Shown: piece by piece, positions 19,471-25,306 of the stretch | How the letters are laid out: every line of letters starts with the position of its first letter | How positions within the stretch are numbered: position 1 is the stretch's first letter | DNA from: Hamiltosporidium magnivora | Lineage: Eukaryota > Microsporidia > Dubosqiidae | DNA length: 25,306 nt | Direction: 5' to 3' | NCBI GenBank assembly: GCA_004325065.1 | Contig: PITI01000075.1 | Location: forward strand, 1 to 25,306 | Notes under the pieces: model-generated | Told to the model about the DNA's origin: nothing | Seen by the model: the letters and a program-made list of their open reading frames with translations, nothing else | The model's database searches: none | Made by a program: the position numbers and the translations under genes

Positions 19471-22400
19471 ACAACATTATTTCCAATTTTTTTAATATTT
19501 TCCCAATTATTTTTATTAAAAGTATAATTAAATGCATTTACAGTCCCATTTTTTAAATATTCCAAACCATTAAAAAATGATGTTCGATTTAATTTTGGAA
19601 AATATGCTTTTATAAATTTAAAAATATATTTCAAAGAAAAAATAAGAAGTCTGTATTTGGTGAGTTGGTCGATTTCTATATTTTGCTCAAAAATAACATT
19701 TTTATTTTCAAAAATTATTATTTTAAATTCTTGAATATTCATTATATTTTCAAAAAAATATGGATCTATTTTAAAAGTAAGTTTTGTATGATTTATATAG
19801 GTTTCCCATTCGTTTAATACAGATTCTACCATTGTTTTTCCTTCGTGTTCAATACGAAATAAAATATTTTTGTTTTTGAAATGTGTAAATCTGATTCTTT
19901 TTTTAATATCCAAAGAAAATGTTGGATTAAAAGATTTACAAATGTTTAGAAGTGTAGAGCATGCAGCTAGGAGTTTGGATTGGCAATAGGATAATTCATT
20001 TGAAGAATCTAAATTATTTTCGTTTGGAATTTTTATTTTAAGTGAGTTGTTTTCTTGGTGCAAATAAATAAAAATACTGAATAAAAGATTTGGTTCGTCT
20101 GTAAATGAATCGTTTAAAGGTGGGCGATTTGGTGTATTTTCTGAATCTGTAGAGCTTCCTTCTTCAAAATCTGTTTGTGAATTTGGAGTAAAAAAAATGT
20201 CAGTTTCACTATTTTTATTGGTAATTAAAGAACCTCCGATATTTAGATTTCTGCTCAGTGATTGTCTGTCAAATATTGAATTTCTTGGGGTTTCATTGTC
20301 GGTAGTTCTTCTTATTGTTTCATAATCATCGATAATTGTTTGGTTGCTTAGTTCTTCTCTTGCAGTAACAAAACTTTCATTTGACAATTCGTTGTCTTCT
20401 CTTGCAGTGACAAAACTTTGGCTTTCATCTCTTGCAGTGACAAAGCTCTGACTTTCATCTCTTGCAGTGACAAAACTTTGGCTTTCATCTCTTGCAGTGA
20501 CAAAACTTTGGCTTCCTTCATTTGAAGTAGCAAAACTTTTGTTACTTTCTTCTCTAATTGTGACAAAATCTTGACTACTTTCTTCCCTTGCAGTAACAAA
20601 ACTTTCATTTGATATTCCACTTTCTTCCCTTGCAGTAACAAAACTTTCATTTGATATTCCACTTTCTTCTCTTGCCGTGACAAATTCTTCATCTGAACTT
20701 TGAAGTGAATCATAATCAATATTTTGAATCACACCAATTCTTAGTTTTCCATCTTTAATTTTCTTTTGTAAAAATCCTAAATTTAAATCCAAAGGTTTAA
20801 GTAACTCAGCATGGACATTAAAAATAATATTTTTTGAATATTTTTCTAAACTTATTTTAGACAATAAAACAGCAAGTCTCTTACTTATTTGATTTCTTAA
20901 AAAATAATTATAAACTTTCATATTTTTATAAACACAATCAAGATTTGTATCTCCCGCACTTTCTACTTTGATTTTTGTATCACAAATACTATTTTTCAAA
21001 TTTATATCGATCGTGTCATCATTTAAAAAATTTATAAGAATTTCTTTTAATTCTTTAAAATATTTAGAAAATCCTAAATCTTCATTTTCTGATGAAAATG
21101 TTGCGTCTCGTCCTTTCAATAACAAATTTGTTAGTGTTTTTAACTTATTTTTTGATATTTTTGTTCTAAATTTTTCAAAACTTGAATCCATTTTTTTAAA
21201 AGATAAAATAAAATTGTTTCCTTCATAAATCTTTGAATATATCTCAAATGAAATTGTAAATTTTCTCATTTTTTGTACGCTTTTATTTTCATCTCCTTCT
21301 TTTCTAAGAATTATTGAACCTGGAGATACAATTACCTTGGAAATATCAGATATTTCATTTTCATCGTAAACTGAAAATTCAAAACCTGGCCATTTAAATC
21401 CAAATTCGTTTTGAGTCGCTTTATTTCTTTCTGTAATAGAATCTTCAGGTAAAACAATAAAAAAAGTTCCTTTAAAAACACACTTATTTGTCAAACCAAA
21501 TGAAGGATGCAATGGATTTACATTATCTAACGAATTATAGATTACATGGAGACATACATACATATTCTCTTCAGTAAAAGATGTAATCGGATCTAAATTT
21601 CTCTTTTCAAAATTTATTTGTGAAGATTTCGGTCTGATAAATTCAAAACATCCAATTATTTTACTTAAAACATTTGAAAAATAATTAAAATTATTTTCAG
21701 AACAAAATGAAATCTTTTCAGGAATAAAAATATCTTTTTCGTTTAAAAAAATCTCAAAAAATGTTAAAAAAGAATTTTCATTTTTTTCATCAACAAATTT
21801 TAAATTGTTAAGTTTGGAATCTGAAATATTAAAACTTAAAATCAAACTAGGAATTGTAATTTTTAAAGAATTAAATTGGTTGGCTAATATATTATTATTT
21901 ATGTCATAGGTTTGTGACTTATTACTTGTTTCTTCTAAACTGTTGTCACAAATTAAAAAATTTAATTCTTTAAAAATTATTTCAAATTTTATGTTGTAAT
22001 CAGTAAATTGTTCTATTTTTCCAAGTAAAGTTACTAAAAACGAAGCCTTGGTTAAACTTTCCAAATCATTAAATTTAAATTTCGCTTTTTTCATTATTTT
22101 TTCTAAATTAAAATTTGGTTCCTCACAAAAAATACTTTCGATTCCAAAAAATTTTATGTGTTTTTCAGATAAAATTTTGTCAAAATAAGAATTTATGAGA
22201 CTCAAATTTTCAGTTTCGGTATTATAAAAACACAGTTTCGGTTTGATATGTTCCAAGAAATTTATAAATATTCCTTCAAATGAAGAATCTCTATCAAAAT
22301 CATTATGTTGATTATTTCTTCTGCTTCTAAAGAAATTTCGTATTCGATTTTTCTTAAATTTATTTTCCTTCAAATTTTGATATTTTTTAATAAATTGTTT

Positions 22401-24092
22401 TGTTGAATACATAAGAGTGCATCCTTGGTAGTTTACAGTATTTTCAAGTTTTAAATGAATATTTAAAGGAGAATTTCCTCTACAAATTTCACTTTTACTC
22501 CTAAAATCTTTTATAAAAATTACTTCATTTGAAGAAATAAAAAAATCAAAATTAAATTCTGCCACAGTAAAATTCAAATTGAGATCGCACCATTTAAGTT
22601 TTACACGTTCTCTATTATTTAAAATCTCTGGTAATAATAAATTCATTTCCCATTCAGTTATTTTTTTATCATCATTTAAACATTCCATTTTCATTTGAAA
22701 TAAATTTGGTTTCATTCCATTTCCATCATGAAAATCTTCAGTAAAATTTATTTTATTTAATCCAATATTTGTTCTAAAATCCCATAAAAAATTTACATTT
22801 GAAATAATTTCACCAATAAAACTCACTTGTTTCGAATGTATTCTTAAGGTAGAATCCTCAGGCATTATAAAAGTATTAAAAAAAAGATTTAAATCCTTCG
22901 GATACAATATTATTTCAAAATGTAAATATTCTGGTTTTTTAATATTTTTTGCCACCAAATTACCAACATTCGTTTCACCTACATCGACATCAAAAAATGT
23001 CTCGGGTATTTCAATCTTATTTATTATATGTTTTGAATCTAAAAAATTATCTAAAAAAGTGCTGTGGATTTCTAATGTTCCAGTAATACTTTCAGTGTTG
23101 ACACTTTTGACACATAATTGTGTAAATGGAACATTATTTGTAAAAAAAATTTCTTTTTTGCTTTGATTTTTCAATTTAAAAGCTTTTAAAAAGTTTTCTA
23201 AATATAACAAAGTATGGCTGTGATGATTCATATAACTAAAATTACCAAATCCTAATGTAAATCCATTACCATCGATTGTACTTGTAATAAAACTTTTTAG
23301 ATTTTCTAAATATTCTCTATCAAAAATCAATGAACAATTTATAATTTTTTCACTTTTTATCCCTGAATTTCTTAATTTTATTTTAAAAATTGGTATTTCA
23401 TTTGCTAAAACTGCAAATTCAAAAGAAGGAATTCTCATTTCTAAAAAAGATGGAAAAGTCAAAACACTAAAATTTGGAGCCAAAATTAAACAGTCCTTCG
23501 TCTGCAAAACTTTTATGCTTTTCACATCAAAAGGTTCAAAATTTTCATCTCCAAATATTTTTAAAGGCACTTTTCTTTGAATTTTATATTTAAAATTCCA
23601 AAATAAAATTTTTCTTTTGAAAACATTAGAAACATCAAAAATAAGTCCACCTTTGTTTTCAGACCAACTTGTAATTTTTTTAAAATCAAAATTATTTTCT
23701 CGTTCTAAAACAATAAAATCTTTGTATTTTATTTCACATTCCTTTGCTAAAAAACAATCTTTCATTTTCAATGTCACGATTTTCTGATCACAGTTATCCA
23801 AATACACATCAACAGATATTTCTGTAACAGAACAACTTATAGGCATCTTTGAATTCTTTATTCTTGCATCAAATCTAATAAGATTGCTTTTTTCAAAATC
23901 ATAAGAAATTTTTTCAATCACAAAATTATTCATATTCATACATGATTTAGCATATAAGAAGAATTTAAATACATATAATGTACATACAAGTACAGTATAT
24001 CCTAATATAGCCTTCATACTTCTTGGTTCTGATAACTTACTTACATCTTTATATACTCCACTCAGAAATCCACGTCTCCACATAAAATTCAT
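19395..24092 (-). CDS. Giant single-pass membrane protein with DUF3712/LEA2-like domains and FVTAR repeats (1565 aa)
   Basis: One uninterrupted frame. Residues 1-27 are basic (RR at 6-7, then K/R), followed by one hydrophobic segment (about 28-48). This predicts N-terminus in the cytosol and the rest in a lumen or outside. The remainder is rich in predicted beta strands resembling fungal DUF3712/LEA2 modules: a strand pattern from 55, VPLKIFG…F-PFDVKSIKV (175-195), EYLENLKSFITSTIDGNGF then TLGFGNF (about 255-285), and LNLFFNTFIMPEDSTLRIHS (about 395-415). A Tag1-like vacuolar protein is the nearest known analogue; a bridge-like lipid transfer protein is an alternative. Residues about 1135-1247 are a repeat of FVTAR(E/D)ES, followed by an acidic S/T/N-rich stretch to about 1345. 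No CCC element precedes the ATG; M4 and M26 are other possible starts. Existence of the gene is certain, the domain call is moderate. Confidence 0.85.
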   Translation of the reverse strand: MNFMWRRGFLSGVYKDVSKLSEPRSMKAILGYTVLVCTLYVFKFFLYAKSCMNMNNFVIEKISYDFEKSNLIRFDARIKNSKMPISCSVTEISVDVYLDNCDQKIVTLKMKDCFLAKECEIKYKDFIVLERENNFDFKKITSWSENKGGLIFDVSNVFKRKILFWNFKYKIQRKVPLKIFGDENFEPFDVKSIKVLQTKDCLILAPNFSVLTFPSFLEMRIPSFEFAVLANEIPIFKIKLRNSGIKSEKIINCSLIFDREYLENLKSFITSTIDGNGFTLGFGNFSYMNHHSHTLLYLENFLKAFKLKNQSKKEIFFTNNVPFTQLCVKSVNTESITGTLEIHSTFLDNFLDSKHIINKIEIPETFFDVDVGETNVGNLVAKNIKKPEYLHFEIILYPKDLNLFFNTFIMPEDSTLRIHSKQVSFIGEIISNVNFLWDFRTNIGLNKINFTEDFHDGNGMKPNLFQMKMECLNDDKKITEWEMNLLLPEILNNRERVKLKWCDLNLNFTVAEFNFDFFISSNEVIFIKDFRSKSEICRGNSPLNIHLKLENTVNYQGCTLMYSTKQFIKKYQNLKENKFKKNRIRNFFRSRRNNQHNDFDRDSSFEGIFINFLEHIKPKLCFYNTETENLSLINSYFDKILSEKHIKFFGIESIFCEEPNFNLEKIMKKAKFKFNDLESLTKASFLVTLLGKIEQFTDYNIKFEIIFKELNFLICDNSLEETSNKSQTYDINNNILANQFNSLKITIPSLILSFNISDSKLNNLKFVDEKNENSFLTFFEIFLNEKDIFIPEKISFCSENNFNYFSNVLSKIIGCFEFIRPKSSQINFEKRNLDPITSFTEENMYVCLHVIYNSLDNVNPLHPSFGLTNKCVFKGTFFIVLPEDSITERNKATQNEFGFKWPGFEFSVYDENEISDISKVIVSPGSIILRKEGDENKSVQKMRKFTISFEIYSKIYEGNNFILSFKKMDSSFEKFRTKISKNKLKTLTNLLLKGRDATFSSENEDLGFSKYFKELKEILINFLNDDTIDINLKNSICDTKIKVESAGDTNLDCVYKNMKVYNYFLRNQISKRLAVLLSKISLEKYSKNIIFNVHAELLKPLDLNLGFLQKKIKDGKLRIGVIQNIDYDSLQSSDEEFVTAREESGISNESFVTAREESGISNESFVTAREESSQDFVTIREESNKSFATSNEGSQSFVTARDESQSFVTARDESQSFVTARDESQSFVTAREDNELSNESFVTAREELSNQTIIDDYETIRRTTDNETPRNSIFDRQSLSRNLNIGGSLITNKNSETDIFFTPNSQTDFEEGSSTDSENTPNRPPLNDSFTDEPNLLFSIFIYLHQENNSLKIKIPNENNLDSSNELSYCQSKLLAACSTLLNICKSFNPTFSLDIKKRIRFTHFKNKNILFRIEHEGKTMVESVLNEWETYINHTKLTFKIDPYFFENIMNIQEFKIIIFENKNVIFEQNIEIDQLTKYRLLIFSLKYIFKFIKAYFPKLNRTSFFNGLEYLKNGTVNAFNYTFNKNNWENIKKIGNNVVNSTFYRNKLDYLKSVGNRFLSLFY
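20350..20690 (-). repeat. Coding repeat array encoding FVTAR(E/D)ES, ten copies
   Basis: Ten units of 10 to 14 codons. Three at the N-terminal side have the spacer GISNES (42 bases). Four at about 20399-20520 are 30-base units that read SQSFVTARDE and are almost identical. Two are diverged (DFVTIREES, SFATSNEGS). The first unit is preceded by SSDEE. Eight copies keep FVTAR exactly. Confidence 0.95.
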
Positions 24093-24480
24093 GCATTTTT
24101 ATAATTTTTTTTATTTATAATTTTTTAATTTATGCTAAAAAGGAAATGTCAAGATATTAAACCATAGAATGAATAAATTATCAATTAATTCTTTCATAAT
24201 TTTGATAGGAAACGATTAAACAAAAAATATAATTTTTTTTATCAAAAAATGTGTATGAAAATGGCAATTAAAAACCCATAAAATTATTTAAATTTTTATT
24301 TTTATTTATTTACTATTTTTATTTTAAATCTCGAAATTATAAATAGAACGATTGAGAATTTTTTTTATTCTTTAAATTAAAATAATTTCTTTGTTTATAT
24401 TTCCTACATTTAAATTCAATTTCTAATTTAATTTATTTATTTTAATTTATTTCTTATCTTCTACTTTCGAATATTATGTT
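24093..24480. other. 5' flank of the giant-protein gene
   Basis: AT-rich sequence. No TACCC element is visible within about 100 bases of the ATG at 24092; the nearest bases are A/T only. Confidence 0.6.
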
Positions 24481-24650
24481 CTTAATTTATTTTATAATTC
24501 ATATGTTAAGATTCTAATATTTATTTTTTAATTTATTTTATAATTCATATGTTAAGATTCTAATATTTATTTTTTAATTTATTTTATAATTCATATGTTA
24601 AGATTCTAATATTTATTTTTTAATTTATTTTATAATTCATATATTAGCTT
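24481..24650. repeat. 46-bp minisatellite, about 3.5 copies
   Basis: The marker catatgttaag recurs at 24500, 24546 and 24592, with catattag at 24638, all 46 bases apart. Units carry attctaatatttatttttta and atttattttataattcatat. The three central copies are practically identical. Confidence 0.95.
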
Positions 24651-25175
24651 TTACTTTGAAATATAATTTATTTTTTTTAATTTATTTTATATTTCTCATT
24701 CTAATTTTATAAAAATAAGACAGCTAATTAAATTTATATTTTTTGACATTTGAGATGTTTTTTTATTAAAAAAGATAATTCTAAATAAGCTTTTTGTAAT
24801 TGCTTTATTTATGTTTAAATCATTGCTTGTTTAATTTATTTCTTAATTCATACATTATATGTTGACATTGACTTCTATTATTCTTAGTATAATTATTTTT
24901 AATATTATCTTTCTTTTTCTTTTATCTTTTTTTCTTTTATCTTTTTTTCTTTTTTATCTTTTTTTTATTTTTTAATTTTTTTTCTTTTTGATTACCGATT
25001 TTGGTATTTTTTTTGTTGCCTATGAAACAAGAAAATATTTTATCTACTTTTTTTGATTATCAATTTTTCTAAACCCATAAATTTTTTTTACTCCAATTAT
25101 CCATAAAAAACTTTTGGAATTTTAAAATAATTTAAGTGAAGAAGTAATAAAAAGACTACTCTATATTTAAAAGCA
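24651..25175. other. T-rich spacer with polypyrimidine repeat
   Basis: No gene. At about 24909-24985 the plus strand is a run of ttttatctttttttc units of about 15 bases, over 90% pyrimidine. Confidence 0.6.
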
Positions 25176-25306
25176 TCACATCTTTTTAAAAATGTGGCAA
25201 GTGTTACATTTGTTTTCATGACATTAACGCAGTTCTAGGTTTAACATAAATAACTGTCTTTCCAACATTCCATCAGTACCGCTGCGATACCTAAATCCCA
25301 AAGCCT
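25176..25306. repeat. Dispersed repeat, copy B (cut by the window end)
   Basis: Homologous to 8391-8520 in the same orientation, with shared blocks such as gttttcatgacattaac and gtttaacata. Similarity reaches the last base of the window, so the element continues to the right. Local G+C is higher than in the preceding spacer. Confidence 0.82.
25241..25306 (-). CDS. Possible 3' end of an unidentified gene running off the window
   Basis: On the minus strand 21 codons are open from the edge to a TAA at 25241-25243: RLWDLGIAAVLMECWKDSYL plus a final C. The residue mix (two W, no K/N excess) is more protein-like than the surroundings. The homologous stretch at 8455-8520 also ends LC-stop but is broken. 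It could be the end of a mobile-element protein. No family was recognised and 21 codons are little evidence. Confidence 0.22.
   Translation of the reverse strand, partial: RLWDLGIAAVLMECWKDSYLC

Noticed and set aside
20348..20719. 123-codon minus-strand frame inside the giant gene
   Set aside because: Alternate-frame shadow of the FVTAR repeat array; the long frame has the consistent protein.

Overview
The window looks like a piece of an AT-rich microsporidian (or very close relative) nuclear genome. The reasons are intronless eukaryotic genes for short, fast-evolving proteins, a TACCC(C) element a few bases upstream of three start codons (the known microsporidian CCC-type signal), and an E1-alpha subunit of pyruvate dehydrogenase without a classical mitochondrial presequence. 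Remnants of an R2/R4-like LINE of a type I associate with microsporidian genomes fit this too. The species cannot be named from the sequence. Gene density is low for the group: six credible genes cover about 40% of the window.

Layout from left to right. 5-2527 (-) is the V-ATPase subunit a, with a repeat-rich insertion before its membrane domain. Then come AT-rich spacer and short tandem repeats. 4070-5200 (-) is a decayed LINE open reading frame (end of RT, CCHC knuckle, REL endonuclease). 5822-6949 (-) is pyruvate dehydrogenase E1-alpha. About 3 kb of spacer follows, containing a more GC-rich island (about 8391-8900) whose left part recurs at the right end of the window. 9937-10692 (+) is a cyclin H-like TFIIH/CAK subunit, followed by a 73-bp minisatellite (about 10823-11180). 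Then come about 4 kb without an intact gene, with a possible third LINE remnant (about 12780-13800, -). 15133-15561 (+) encodes a small basic protein with a signal peptide. 16806-17492 (+) is a p47/Shp1-like Cdc48 cofactor. 17818-18290 (+) is a second remnant of the same LINE in inverted orientation. 19395-24092 (-) encodes a 1565-residue single-pass membrane protein with DUF3712/LEA2-like beta domains and a ten-copy FVTAR-type repeat; its 3' end has been tandemly duplicated in frame. The right end holds a 46-bp minisatellite, T-rich spacer and the second copy of the dispersed repeat, which may be the end of a gene running off the window.

The genes form no operon and no single pathway. V-ATPase subunit a and the giant DUF3712/LEA2-like protein could both act on acidic compartments, because yeast Tag1 (a LEA2-type vacuolar membrane protein) is linked to V-ATPase function; here that is inference only. 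The most interesting signals are the two clearly related dead LINE copies, the FVTAR array of the giant protein, the in-frame 93-bp duplication at its stop codon, and the dispersed repeat at 8391 and 25176.
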